Positions 19,209 through 27,950 of a stretch of DNA of 64,000 nucleotides are shown in pieces. The notes beneath the pieces are model-generated. The model made no database searches and was not told the origin of the DNA. It was given only the letters and a program-made list of their open reading frames with translations. The position numbers and the translations under genes are program-made. The DNA is from Flavobacterium litorale (GTDB taxonomy: Bacteria; Bacteroidota; Bacteroidia; Flavobacteriales; Flavobacteriaceae): positions 2,406,501 to 2,470,500 of the forward strand of contig NZ_CP080429.1 in NCBI RefSeq assembly GCF_019613795.1, read 5' to 3'. The number at the start of each line of letters is the position of its first letter. Positions within the stretch are counted from its first letter, which is position 1.

Positions 19209-20412
19209 TGTAGTGCGTTTTTATTTTAGTAATAATATCCTTAGCAACTTCTTCTTTTGTTTTAAGCTCTAAAGGCTCTATAGTAAACTCCTTATCAATA
19301 AAAGTAACTTTATTGGTAGGTTTTCCAAAGCCTGCTCCTGCATCGTTCAACGAATTTAAAACAATCAAATCTAAGTTTTTTTTCTTTATCTTTTGCTTTG
19401 CGTGTTCTATTTCGTTCTCCGTTTCTAATGCAAAGCCTATTAAAAATTGCTTTGTTTTCTTTTCTCCTAACGAAAATAATATGTCTTTATTTTTCTCTAA
19501 TACTATTTCGAGGTCGTTATCAGACTTTTTAATTTTCTGATTGGCAACAACTTTAGGTCGATAGTCCGATACCGCAGCAGCAGCAATGGCAACATCTGTG
19601 TTTTCAAAATGCTCATGGCAGGCATCGTACATTTGCTGTGCATTGGTAACACGTATAAGTTGTATACCATTATGCTCGGCTTGCAAATGCGTAGGACCAC
19701 TTATTAGTACTACGGCTGCACCTGCATTGGCAGCGGCAAAAGCAATATCGTACCCCATTTTACCTGAGGAATGGTTACCTATAAAACGTACAGGGTCTAT
19801 AGCCTCGTATGTAGGACCTGCAGTTATTAGTATTTTTTTTCCGCGAAGTGGTAATTTTGCTGCTAAATCGTTCTCTAAAAAGGTAATAATGTTTTCAGGT
19901 TCTGCCATACGCCCTTCACCAGAAAGTCCGCTAGCTAACTCGCCTGTTTCGGCGGGTATCATAATATTACCGTATTCTTGTAGTTTTTTAAAAGCAGTAA
20001 CCGTTGATGGATGACGATACATATCGAGATCCATTGCTGGGGCAAAATAAACAGGGCATTTTGCCGATAAGTAGGTTGCTATTAATAAGTTGTTTGCACT
20101 ACCCGATACCATTTTAGATAAGGTATTTGCTGTAGCAGGGGCAATTACAAATATATCTGCCCATAGTGCAAGTTCTACATGGTTGTTCCATACTGCATTT
20201 TCGTCCTCTTCGTCATAAAAAGAGGAGTGCACAGGTTTTTTGGAAAGTGTAGATAGTGTGAGTGGTGTAACAAAATCTTTGGCGGCAGGCGTCATAATAA
20301 CTTGTACTTGCGCACCTGCCTTAATAAAAAGCCTAACTAAAGATGCTGTTTTATATGCGGCAATACCCCCCGAAATACCAAGAAGAACTTTTTTACCGCT
20401 TAAAACCGACAT
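19201..20412 (-). CDS. coaBC: Bifunctional phosphopantothenoylcysteine decarboxylase / phosphopantothenate-cysteine ligase
   Basis: 403 aa fusion, normal for bacterial CoaBC (Dfp). The N-terminal CoaC half (about 1-190) is an FMN-dependent decarboxylase with GGIAAYK, the catalytic-region [10 protein letters not shown] and the PAMDLDMY substrate-clamp motif. The CoaB half (about 190-403) joins cysteine to phosphopantothenate using CTP and has [23 protein letters not shown] and a KIKK motif. Together they make 4'-phosphopantetheine for CoA; coaE in this window does the last step. It lies 10 nt after rpoZ and overlaps the next gene. Confidence 0.95.
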   Translation of the reverse strand: MSVLSGKKVLLGISGGIAAYKTASLVRLFIKAGAQVQVIMTPAAKDFVTPLTLSTLSKKPVHSSFYDEEDENAVWNNHVELALWADIFVIAPATANTLSKMVSGSANNLLIATYLSAKCPVYFAPAMDLDMYRHPSTVTAFKKLQEYGNIMIPAETGELASGLSGEGRMAEPENIITFLENDLAAKLPLRGKKILITAGPTYEAIDPVRFIGNHSSGKMGYDIAFAAANAGAAVVLISGPTHLQAEHNGIQLIRVTNAQQMYDACHEHFENTDVAIAAAAVSDYRPKVVANQKIKKSDNDLEIVLEKNKDILFSLGEKKTKQFLIGFALETENEIEHAKQKIKKKNLDLIVLNSLNDAGAGFGKPTNKVTFIDKEFTIEPLELKTKEEVAKDIITKIKTHYNV

Positions 20413-20422
20413 CTGTTATATA

Positions 20423-20740
20423 CTATTTATTAGATTCTCTGAAAGATATTTTCTCTTTTAACCACTCCTCTACTGCTAAAGCATGTGGCTTAGGTAATTT
20501 TTCGTAAAATTTAGATACTTCTATCTGCTCTTTGTTTTCAAATATTTCTTCAAGGCTATCGTTATAAGTAGCAAATTCTTCTAACTTCTCGATAAGCTCT
20601 TTTTTAATTTCGCCATTAATTTGGTTAGCTCGCTTTGCTATAATTGTAATAGCTTCGTATATGTTGCCTGTAGGCTCTTCAATATCCGTTTTGTTGTAGG
20701 TAATTGTATTAACTGGAGCTTGAGCTTTTTTTAAATCCAT
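20423..20740 (-). CDS. rpoZ: DNA-directed RNA polymerase omega subunit (Bacteroidota type)
   Basis: 105 aa. Bacteroidota omega is diverged from the proteobacterial form and resembles the Rpb6 core: TGNIYEAITIIAKRANQI matches the helix that clasps the beta' C-terminus, followed by a charged tail (HALAVEEWLKEK). It helps assemble and stabilise RNA polymerase. It sits 11 nt after bamD and 10 nt before coaBC, the conserved arrangement in Flavobacteriia. Confidence rests on this motif and on gene order. Confidence 0.87.
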   Translation of the reverse strand: MDLKKAQAPVNTITYNKTDIEEPTGNIYEAITIIAKRANQINGEIKKELIEKLEEFATYNDSLEEIFENKEQIEVSKFYEKLPKPHALAVEEWLKEKISFRESNK

Positions 20741-20751
20741 ATTGACTTTTA

Positions 20752-21558
20752 TTATTTTGAAAGTAGTTCTAATTCTTTATTCACGTTGTTAATCATATCA
20801 TCAGCACGATCTTTGTATTTCGTATCGGCTTTAAACTTTATTAATGCTTCGTAATTTAGCTTTGCAGCTTGCAATCGTGCACGCTTTTTAGCTTGTACAC
20901 TATTTATGGCTAACCTGTACGATGCATCGAGCTTATGGTAAAGCGCATCTTCTTTATATACCGTACCAGGATGATCTAATATAAAATTATCAAGAGCTAC
21001 AATAGCGGCTTTAAAATCGCCAAAATACTCCGCAGTATAATTGTATTGCTTGGCTATCTCAAATGCTTTTTTCTCTAGCTTTTCGTTGAGTTCCTTTACC
21101 AATTGGTTTGCTTCTGGCATAAACTGCGAGTTCGGGAACCTATCAATAAACTGTTGTAACTTATCTAATGCCTTGTAGGTATCCACTTGGTCTAGTGAAT
21201 ATCTTGGTGATAGTTGATAGTAACTTTTTGCTCCCATAAAAGCAGCTTCTTCCAGCTTTTCGCTTCGTGGGTAGTTTGCCGAAAAATACTCAAACTGGTA
21301 ACCTGCTGTATAATATGTTTTTACATTGTATAACGACGATGCGTACATATAAAACAGCTTTTCTGCTTGTGGTTTCCCTCTGTAAGAAGGTGCTATTTGC
21401 TCAAACAAACGAATAGCTTTAGCGTATTTTCCGTTATTGTACATTAACTCTGCCACCTCATACTTTACCTTAATATCATCGGATTTTAAGGCTTTTTGGT
21501 ATTGGTTACAAGAGGATAGTACTACTGCAAGAAGTATTATATATAGGTATCGAGCCAT
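20752..21558 (-). CDS. bamD: Outer membrane protein assembly factor BamD
   Basis: 268 aa lipoprotein: the lipobox LSSC places the lipidated Cys at residue 17. The rest is helical with about five TPR-like repeats (for example GKYAKAIRLFEQIAPSYRG at about 43-61), as in BamD/ComL. With BamA it folds and inserts beta-barrels into the outer membrane, and these would include T9SS channel parts. It is the first gene after a good promoter (21608-21636) and leads the operon with rpoZ, coaBC, the PorD-like gene and recN. Confidence 0.93.
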   Translation of the reverse strand: MARYLYIILLAVVLSSCNQYQKALKSDDIKVKYEVAELMYNNGKYAKAIRLFEQIAPSYRGKPQAEKLFYMYASSLYNVKTYYTAGYQFEYFSANYPRSEKLEEAAFMGAKSYYQLSPRYSLDQVDTYKALDKLQQFIDRFPNSQFMPEANQLVKELNEKLEKKAFEIAKQYNYTAEYFGDFKAAIVALDNFILDHPGTVYKEDALYHKLDASYRLAINSVQAKKRARLQAAKLNYEALIKFKADTKYKDRADDMINNVNKELELLSK

Positions 21559-21607
21559 TTCAAGTATATGAATTTATGCACAGCTACCGCTGATTTAAAA
21601 GCAACTG

Positions 21608-21636
21608 CAAATTTAGTTAATAATTATGGAATACAA
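21608..21636 (-). promoter_or_regulatory. Promoter of the bamD-rpoZ-coaBC-porD-recN operon
   Basis: On the minus strand TTG (21634-21636) is followed 18 nt later by TAAATTTG (21608-21615), an exact TAnnTTTG match. Transcription would start near 21601, about 43 nt before the bamD ATG. Confidence 0.65.
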
Positions 21637-21750
21637 AATCTTTTTTTTAGCCATTACAAGGCTTTTAAAGATGGGGCATAATCCACTTCATAAACTACTA
21701 TTGTATGTATTTTATTGTGTAGGTTTTGTACCTAAACAACAAAAGGATTG

Positions 21751-22632
21751 TTACGATTGTGTTTGCTGCACAAAACTGGCTAAACGTTTTGCTAAACCAT
21801 TGCTAACTTGTACTAAAGGTAGCCTAACAACATCCTCACACAAACCAAGCGATTTAAATACCGATTTTATTCCTGCAGGATTGCCTTCTTCAAAAATCAT
21901 ATCAATAGCTTCGGCAAGTTGGTAATGTATTTTATATGCATCTGTTACGTTTTTATTTAACCCCAAACGTACCATATCCGAAAACTGTTTCGGGAAGCCC
22001 TCTCCTATTACCGATATTACGCCTGCACCGCCAGCAAGTACCATAGGTAATGTTATCATATCGTCACCCGATATTACCAAAAAATCGTCAGGAGTATGCT
22101 GTATTAAATTCATAGCCTGTACAATATCGCCTGCTGCTTCTTTAATGGCTACAATATTCTTAAAATCGTTTGCTAAACGTACTACTGTTTTAGGCAACAT
22201 ATTGCTTGCCGTTCTTCCAGGTACATTATAAAGTATAATGGGTAGTGGAGAAGCCTCAGCTACAGCTTTAAAGTGCTGATAAATCCCCTCTTGTGTGGGT
22301 TTGTTATAATAGGGCGAAACTGAGAGTACAGCGGTAAAAGCATCAAGGTTGGTTGTTTTTAGCGCATTAACAACGTCGTTAGTATTATTACCGCCTACAC
22401 CAAGCACTAAAGGCAACCTGCCTGCATTGGCTTCAATAATTGTTTTTACAACCAATTCTTTTTCTTGTACACTTAACGTGGCAGATTCGGCTGTGGTACC
22501 TAAAACTACAAGATAGTCGATACCATTGTCTATCTGGAAATTAACGATGCGTTTTAGTGCATCAACATCAACCGAAAAATCGTTTTTAAATGGAGTTATT
22601 AAAGCAACGCCTGTACCCGTAATTGCCTGCAT
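21751..22632 (-). CDS. dapA: 4-hydroxy-tetrahydrodipicolinate synthase
   Basis: 293 aa TIM-barrel aldolase, full family length. It condenses pyruvate with aspartate semialdehyde, the first committed step to lysine and diaminopimelate for peptidoglycan. Visible residues are the Schiff-base K164 (VAIKEAAGD), Y135 and R140 (YNVPGRT), and the GTTAESATL substrate motif. It follows the DUF6913 gene by a single base and shares its promoter. The 190 nt downstream contain no clear terminator but hold the promoter of the next operon. Confidence 0.96.
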   Translation of the reverse strand: MQAITGTGVALITPFKNDFSVDVDALKRIVNFQIDNGIDYLVVLGTTAESATLSVQEKELVVKTIIEANAGRLPLVLGVGGNNTNDVVNALKTTNLDAFTAVLSVSPYYNKPTQEGIYQHFKAVAEASPLPIILYNVPGRTASNMLPKTVVRLANDFKNIVAIKEAAGDIVQAMNLIQHTPDDFLVISGDDMITLPMVLAGGAGVISVIGEGFPKQFSDMVRLGLNKNVTDAYKIHYQLAEAIDMIFEEGNPAGIKSVFKSLGLCEDVVRLPLVQVSNGLAKRLASFVQQTQS

Positions 22633-22633
22633 A

Positions 22634-23149
22634 TTATTTTCTGTTTAAGATTTTTATATATTTAAAGAGTTCGCTCACAAAAAGCTCGTATTTTTTGGTA
22701 GGAGTATTTATCGTAAAATCGTTAAGCCGTGTATCTACAGCCGAAAAACCAACTTTAAACTTAGCTTTCGATTTTAATGTGGCTAAAACCAATGGTAAAT
22801 CTTCGGTATCGTAATAACTAATTAGCATATCAAAACGACGGTATACAAACGCATTTACAGCCTCTGTTTTAAAACGCCCATTGGCATTTATATCGGCAAG
22901 CGAATAACAGTCTTTAACCACTTCTTTGCTACTTATATTTTCTCTATAACTTAGTACTTCTATATTTTTCTCGGCAATACCTTGCTTAACAATTGCTTTT
23001 ACAATAGTACTTGTATTACCATAATGCTGCTCATCGGTAAGTACACCTACAGTCACTACAGTATCAGGCATAGCAATGGGTTGATACTTGGCTAAAGATT
23101 TCTTAATGGTTTTTTTTAAGCCAAAGTTTTTAATAAACTTCAAAAACAT
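22634..23149 (-). CDS. DUF6913 family protein
   Basis: 171 aa from the ATG at 23149. An in-frame TTG at 23173 lies inside the -7 promoter box, so it cannot be the start. The protein is soluble, basic at the N-terminus ([15 protein letters not shown]), and has an alpha/beta pattern with no known catalytic motif. It matches DUF6913, a family that in Flavobacteriia lies before dapA. Its function is unknown. It is co-transcribed with dapA and stands next to bamD, so a role in the envelope or diaminopimelate supply is possible, but that is guesswork from position. Confidence 0.75.
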   Translation of the reverse strand: MFLKFIKNFGLKKTIKKSLAKYQPIAMPDTVVTVGVLTDEQHYGNTSTIVKAIVKQGIAEKNIEVLSYRENISSKEVVKDCYSLADINANGRFKTEAVNAFVYRRFDMLISYYDTEDLPLVLATLKSKAKFKVGFSAVDTRLNDFTINTPTKKYELFVSELFKYIKILNRK

Positions 23150-23170
23150 CGTATTTTTACTGATTGAATA

Positions 23171-23200
23171 CAAAACTACTCCAAATAAGTGTTACCACAA
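23171..23200 (-). promoter_or_regulatory. Promoter of DUF6913-dapA
   Basis: The minus strand has TTG (23198-23200), a 19-nt spacer and TAGTTTTG (23171-23178), matching TTG-N19-TAnnTTTG exactly. The expected start near 23164 gives a 15-nt leader. The -33 box lies inside the start of the divergent nucleotidase gene. Confidence 0.65.
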
Positions 23201-23980
23201 ATAATTACTCTCAAAAAGAATAGCATTAAAGCCCTATTATTAGTCTTGTTTTTAGGCTTATTCACTTTTATTTCGTGTGCACCAAAACAGTTAGTAAACA
23301 CAAAAGTTAACGGGAAACAAGTACCCGTTAATAATGCCTACAACACCGATAATGAAATTGAAAGTTTTATAGCCCCCTACCGTAAGCATATTAATAACGA
23401 CCTAGATAGTACGCTGGCTTGGGCTCCCGTAACGTTTACAAAGCGCAAAGGAAAATGGCAAACCAATATTGGTAACCTTATGGCAGATGTTACTTTTACA
23501 ACTGCTGACAGGTTGCTTTACGCAAGAGAAAAAAAACACGTAGATGTTTGTTTGCTAAACCATGGTGGCATACGGTCTACCATACCACAAGGTAAAGTTA
23601 CAGCACGTACGGGATACCAAATAATGCCTTTTGAGAATAACCTTATTGTATTGGCATTAAAAGGGGAACAAATTAACGATATAGCCGCTTACTTTATTAA
23701 GGGTAAAAAAGCACACCCAATAGCAGGTATGGAAATTGTGTTAGACAAGCAGAATAACCTTAAAAAAACAATGGTACAAGGACAACCCGTTGTAGCCGAT
23801 AAAATATACTATGTAGCTACGTCCGATTATCTTGCTAATGGCGGCGATAACATGGTGTTTTTTAAAGAGGCTGTAGCATCATACAAAATGGATTATAAAT
23901 TGCGAAATTTGTATATCGACTATTTTAAAACTGTAGATACCCTGCCTATAAACAATACCAAGCGCATTATAATTGAGTAA
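23189..23980 (+). CDS. 5'-nucleotidase C-terminal domain lipoprotein
   Basis: 263 aa starting with GTG at 23189; an in-frame stop directly upstream and the lack of an early ATG make this the only sensible start. A lipobox (TFISC) puts the lipidated Cys at residue 30. The rest is the 5_nucleotid_C domain, the substrate-binding half of UshA-like 5'-nucleotidases: NHGGIRSTIPQG, the MPFENN segment and SDYLANGGDN. The metal-binding catalytic half is encoded by the next gene, 3 nt away, so the two probably form one periplasmic nucleotidase that releases nucleosides. A nucleoside permease gene is in the same window (59.6 kb). Confidence 0.9.
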   Translation: MLPQIITLKKNSIKALLLVLFLGLFTFISCAPKQLVNTKVNGKQVPVNNAYNTDNEIESFIAPYRKHINNDLDSTLAWAPVTFTKRKGKWQTNIGNLMADVTFTTADRLLYAREKKHVDVCLLNHGGIRSTIPQGKVTARTGYQIMPFENNLIVLALKGEQINDIAAYFIKGKKAHPIAGMEIVLDKQNNLKKTMVQGQPVVADKIYYVATSDYLANGGDNMVFFKEAVASYKMDYKLRNLYIDYFKTVDTLPINNTKRIIIE

Positions 23981-23983
23981 GCC

Positions 23984-24901
23984 ATGAAGAGAAGAGATTT
24001 TATACAGAAAACAGCAGCAGGGTCGGCAATACTCATGAGTGGGTTACCATTAAGTAGTTTTGCTACCGAAATAAATGCAGTAAAGCGTATTACAATACTC
24101 CATACTAACGATACGCACAGCCATATAGACCCTTTACCGATGGACGACCCACGAAACCCTAATATGGGTGGCGCAGCCCGTAGGGCAACATTGGTAAATG
24201 CCATTAGAAAAGAGAACCCCAATACGTTATTACTGGATGCTGGCGATATTTTTCAGGGTACGCCCTATTTTAACTACTACGGTGGCGAATTGGAGTTTAA
24301 AATTATGAGTATGCTGCAATACGACCTTGCTACGCTAGGTAATCATGATTTTGATAACGGTATAGAAGGTTTTTACAAGCAACTACCCCATGCAAAATTC
24401 GATTTTGTATCGGCAAACTACGGTTTTAAAAACTCGGTGCTGGACGGTATTGTAAAACCCTACAAAGCATTTGTAAAAGACGGCATTAAAATAGGCATCT
24501 TTGGGCTAGGCATACAATTGCAGGGCTTGGTTGACCCACGCTTGTATAAGGAAGTACAATACAACGACCCCATAGGCGTAGCACAAGATATGAGCCGTAC
24601 GCTTAAAGAAGAAGAAAAATGCGATTTAATTATTTGCCTATCGCACCTTGGCTTTAGTTATGGTAAAAAAAGTGACAAGGTATCAGACCAAGTTATAGCA
24701 CGCAACACTAAAGATATCGACCTTATTATTGGTGGACACACACATACCTTTTTAAGCAAGCCGTATATAGCCCAAAACGCTAACGGTAACGATGTACTTA
24801 TAAACCAAGTAGGTTGCTACGGTATTAATGTTGGGCAAATTGATTTTTATTTTGAGAAAGGCAGAAAGAGCTTTGAGAGTAAAACTATAAATGTGGGATA
24901 A
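23984..24901 (+). CDS. Metallophosphatase, 5'-nucleotidase N-terminal (catalytic) domain
   Basis: 305 aa with a twin-arginine signal (RRDFIQK, then hydrophobic GSAILMSGLPL, cut near SFA). The calcineurin-like phosphoesterase motifs are present in order: HTNDTHSH (DxH), LDAGDIFQGTPY (GD), LGNHDFD (GNHD), CLSHLG and GGHTHTF. This is the catalytic half of a UshA/CpdB-type 5'-nucleotidase, and it stops where the C-terminal domain would begin. That domain is the gene directly upstream. Export by Tat suggests it folds with its metal in the cytoplasm, while the partner goes through Sec as a lipoprotein. Confidence 0.92.
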   Translation: MKRRDFIQKTAAGSAILMSGLPLSSFATEINAVKRITILHTNDTHSHIDPLPMDDPRNPNMGGAARRATLVNAIRKENPNTLLLDAGDIFQGTPYFNYYGGELEFKIMSMLQYDLATLGNHDFDNGIEGFYKQLPHAKFDFVSANYGFKNSVLDGIVKPYKAFVKDGIKIGIFGLGIQLQGLVDPRLYKEVQYNDPIGVAQDMSRTLKEEEKCDLIICLSHLGFSYGKKSDKVSDQVIARNTKDIDLIIGGHTHTFLSKPYIAQNANGNDVLINQVGCYGINVGQIDFYFEKGRKSFESKTINVG

Positions 24902-24993
24902 ACTTATCTCAATTAAAAGTTGATGGTATTCAAAAATACTGATTATGAATAGCGAAAATTAATAAAACTTCTAAAAAGATTACAAAACTTAAA

Positions 24994-25455
24994 CTAAATT
25001 AATTGTAAAGATTGTATCAATTCTAATATGTGCTTTGCTTTCAAATCATTAACTAAAATATGCTTGGTTCTATCAACTATTTGGTAAGTAGATGTCCAAA
25101 TAGTTTCGTAACCATATGTATTCGCCACATGTTTAACAGCACGTACGGTTTCACCTCTTGTTCTAGTGGTACATATTATAATGTCACATTTATAATTAAT
25201 TGCTAAGTCAGTTAGTTTCCCTTGCAAACCTGTATTAGGATCACCCTGACTTTCCACGCCAATTATTACACCATTAATTTCAACTACAACTCTAATATCG
25301 GTTATAGCGTGAACTACCATTGGTATTGGAAAAATTGCCTTATATGTTGGATAGGTACTTAACAGCAAATTTGCAAATGCTCTTAGGGTATTGCTTTTCC
25401 CTTTACCTCCAGCATTACAAACTGCTAAAATTGTTTTATTGTTGTTAACGGTCAT
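24994..25455 (-). CDS. Small P-loop protein of unknown function
   Basis: 153 aa from the ATG at 25455; the TTG at 25500 is less likely. The N-terminus is a beta strand followed by NAGGKGKSNT, a Walker A loop of the ParA/MinD layout (xGGxGKS) but with Ala where those proteins have the signature Lys. A second strand ends in GVESQGDP, where the acidic residues could act as Walker B or switch, and CDIIICTTRTRGET follows as a third strand and loop. No DNA-binding or membrane segment is seen. It is much shorter than ParA, kinases or MobB-like proteins of similar layout. It stands alone between the nucleotidase pair and nadC, on the opposite strand. I do not recognise the family. Confidence 0.7.
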   Translation of the reverse strand: MTVNNNKTILAVCNAGGKGKSNTLRAFANLLLSTYPTYKAIFPIPMVVHAITDIRVVVEINGVIIGVESQGDPNTGLQGKLTDLAINYKCDIIICTTRTRGETVRAVKHVANTYGYETIWTSTYQIVDRTKHILVNDLKAKHILELIQSLQLI

Positions 25456-25620
25456 AAAAATATTGTTTATTTTTAATATATATTGATTGTATAGCGCCAA
25501 AATAAATAGATTAAATTGAAAATAAAATACCCGTTAATAGGTATTTTATAAGATATAATTCTTCCTGTTTTCACAAAAAAACCCCTATTTTAGCTATTAA
25601 ATAACAAATACCAGAAAAAC

Positions 25621-26478
25621 ATGATTACTGAAAAACAATTTCAGGAAGAACTCAATATAATAATTACCAATGCTGTACGCGAAGATGTTGGCGATGGCGA
25701 CCACAGTTCACTCGCCTGCATACCTGCCGATGCAACGGGTAAAGCCAAACTTTTAGTGAAAGATGAAGGTATTTTGGCAGGTGTTAACTTTGCCAAACAA
25801 GTATTTAACTATGTAGACCCAAACTTAACCGTAAACGTATTTATAGAAGATGGCTCGGCTGTAAAATACGGCGATGTAGCTTTTCATGTTTCAGGGAGTT
25901 CGCAATCCATACTAAAAGCAGAGCGGTTGGTACTTAACGCCATGCAACGTATGAGTGCTATTGCTACCAAAACCAAAAAATACGTGGCTATTTTAGAGGG
26001 CACAAACACTAAAATACTCGACACCCGTAAAACTACACCAGGTATACGCGCACTCGAAAAGTGGGCAGTAACTATTGGTGGTGGCGAAAATCACCGTTTT
26101 GCGTTGTATGATATGATTATGCTTAAAGACAATCATATCGATTTTGCAGGTGGTATTACACCCGCCATACAAAAAACGTTGGATTACCTGAAAACGAATA
26201 ATCGTGACTTAAAAATAATTGTAGAGGCACGTAGCTTGGATGAAGTACGGGAGATAATGAAAAACGAGGGTGTTTACCGCATACTATTGGACAATTTTAA
26301 TTACGACCAAACGCGTGAAGCGGTTGAGCTTATTGGCAATTACTGCCTTACTGAATCGTCGGGTGGTATTAACGAAAGTAATATGCGAGGGTATGCCGAA
26401 TGTGGTGTTAACTATATCTCATCGGGGGCAGTAACCCATTCCGTATACAATATGGATCTTAGCTTAAAAGCGCTTTAA
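25621..26478 (+). CDS. nadC: Nicotinate-nucleotide pyrophosphorylase (carboxylating)
   Basis: 285 aa, normal for NadC. It converts quinolinate and PRPP to nicotinate mononucleotide, CO2 and pyrophosphate in de novo NAD synthesis. Signature segments are NAMQRMSAIAT, DTRKTTPGIRALEKWAV, GGGENHRFALYD and LKDNHI, with the LLDNF and SSGGI strands of the barrel after them. A near-consensus -7 box (TATTTTAG) lies upstream. Its stop codon overlaps the ATG of the next gene (TAATG), so the two are coupled. Confidence 0.96.
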   Translation: MITEKQFQEELNIIITNAVREDVGDGDHSSLACIPADATGKAKLLVKDEGILAGVNFAKQVFNYVDPNLTVNVFIEDGSAVKYGDVAFHVSGSSQSILKAERLVLNAMQRMSAIATKTKKYVAILEGTNTKILDTRKTTPGIRALEKWAVTIGGGENHRFALYDMIMLKDNHIDFAGGITPAIQKTLDYLKTNNRDLKIIVEARSLDEVREIMKNEGVYRILLDNFNYDQTREAVELIGNYCLTESSGGINESNMRGYAECGVNYISSGAVTHSVYNMDLSLKAL

Positions 26479-27404
26479 TGAGTGCGGAATTAGAACATAA
26501 ACTGGAACGCATACCCGTAGTAAAGCACATTGTACGGTTTGGTAAAAGTATAGAGCTACCATGGTCTGATGGACTTACGCTATACCATATGCTAGAGCTT
26601 TATATTACAGGTGTGGTTAAAGGCGAAACCTCAACCAAGGCAGCCGCTATTGCATTTAGTTTTTTTATGTCGCTATTTCCATTTGCACTTTTTATACTAA
26701 ACCTTATCCCTTACATTCCGCTTGATAATTTTCAGGACGATTTTTTGCAATTTGTTGCCGATAACGTACCCCCAAACACCTTTGATGCTATAGCCGATAT
26801 TATAAAGGATATTACCGAGAACAGTAACAAAGGGCTACTATCTACAGGTATCTTGCTGGCTATATTACTAATGTCTAATGGGATGAATGCTATACTAAGC
26901 GGTTTTCAGTCGTCATTGCATATTACCGTAAAACGCTCCTATTTTAAGCAATATGTGGTTGCCATAGGGCTATCGCTCCTATTTACAGTACTACTTATTG
27001 TAACAGTAGTTGCCATTATTACCTTAGAGGTATTAATACAGGTTATAGACCATGATGGTTTTTTAACAGACGATATTTACTTGCTAGAAATAGGGCGTTA
27101 CGTGTTTTTAATGCTCATGATGTTAACAGCTACATCTTTACTATTTAAATTTGCTGCCAGAGAAACCCGAAAGGCTGCTTTTTTTAGCTACGGCTCCGTT
27201 TTAACTACTGTATTATTTGGCGTAACCTCATTTTTATTTAGTATATACGTAGTACGTTTTGCACAATATAATGAGCTTTATGGCTCTATTGGCACACTAC
27301 TTGTATTAATGTTATACCTGTGGATTAACTGCTTTATTTTACTTTTAGGTTTCGAATTAAACGCATTAATTCATAAATTGAAACGAAAAAATTTATATAT
27401 TTAA
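26478..27404 (+). CDS. YihY/BrkB family inner membrane protein
   Basis: 308 aa with about six membrane segments (about residues 60-80, 115-135, 160-195, 210-230, 240-265 and 275-295). The family signature is visible in the KAAAIAFSFFMSLFPF segment and the LLLGFELNALIH end. This family was once annotated as ribonuclease BN by mistake; its true role is unknown, perhaps transport or envelope stress. The coding start overlaps the nadC stop by one base. Confidence 0.9.
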   Translation: MSAELEHKLERIPVVKHIVRFGKSIELPWSDGLTLYHMLELYITGVVKGETSTKAAAIAFSFFMSLFPFALFILNLIPYIPLDNFQDDFLQFVADNVPPNTFDAIADIIKDITENSNKGLLSTGILLAILLMSNGMNAILSGFQSSLHITVKRSYFKQYVVAIGLSLLFTVLLIVTVVAIITLEVLIQVIDHDGFLTDDIYLLEIGRYVFLMLMMLTATSLLFKFAARETRKAAFFSYGSVLTTVLFGVTSFLFSIYVVRFAQYNELYGSIGTLLVLMLYLWINCFILLLGFELNALIHKLKRKNLYI

Positions 27405-27425
27405 CAGAATCAAAAACATTTTATT

Positions 27426-27854
27426 ATGAAAAAATACTTTCTAACACTACTATTGGTTTTTACCGCTGGAATACTCTCTGCCGCTGCGCAAGGGGTTACA
27501 GGAAAATGGAAAACTATTGATGATGAAACAGGTGAAGCAAAATCTATTGTAGAGATTTACGAGAAAGATGGCAAAATATACGGTAAGGTAGTCGAGATAC
27601 TAAATCCTGCTAAAAGAGAGGCAAAATGTACCAAATGTAAAGGTGCCGATAAAAACAAACCTATTCTTGGACTTGTTATTATAAAAGGACTTGAGAAAGA
27701 TGGTGATGAGTATACCGATGGCGATATACTAGACCCTAACAAAGGAAAACTATACAGTTGTACCATAAAACTAGATGGCAAAGATAAACTTGATGTTAGA
27801 GGTTATTTAGGTTTCTCGTTTATAGGGCGAAGCCAAACTTGGATACGCGTATAA
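27426..27854 (+). CDS. DUF2147 domain-containing secreted protein
   Basis: 142 aa with a Sec signal peptide (hydrophobic residues 6-20, cut after the AAA before Q22). The mature part begins GVTGKWKTIDDETGEAKS and has the beta-barrel pattern of DUF2147 (strands around IVEIYEKDGKIYGKVVEI, ending SQTWIRV). It has a CTKC pair that may bind metal or form a disulfide. The family is periplasmic and possibly binds a small lipophilic molecule like a lipocalin; that is inference. It is followed by a terminator. Confidence 0.88.
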   Translation: MKKYFLTLLLVFTAGILSAAAQGVTGKWKTIDDETGEAKSIVEIYEKDGKIYGKVVEILNPAKREAKCTKCKGADKNKPILGLVIIKGLEKDGDEYTDGDILDPNKGKLYSCTIKLDGKDKLDVRGYLGFSFIGRSQTWIRV

Positions 27855-27878
27855 TAAACAGTATAAACTTATATACAA

Positions 27879-27912
27879 AAAACACTTCTGTAATTATGAG
27901 GTGTTTTTTTTA
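27879..27912 (+). terminator. Terminator after the DUF2147 gene
   Basis: AAAAACACTTC and GAGGTGTTTTT form an 8-bp stem with one G-U pair and an 8-nt loop, followed by a T run. Confidence 0.65.
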
Positions 27913-27950
27913 TGCTTTTTGCAGCCTATATTTGTAATAAATACTACTGT

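Noticed and set aside
21626..21925. 99-aa plus-strand ORF between bamD and dapA
   Set aside because: It overlaps the end of dapA on the other strand by about 175 nt, has no promoter or family match, and lies over the bamD operon promoter.
27912..27950. Upstream ATG for priA
   Set aside because: It lies at the end of a terminator and adds 13 residues that do not fit the family; the ATG at 27951 aligns with PriA starts.
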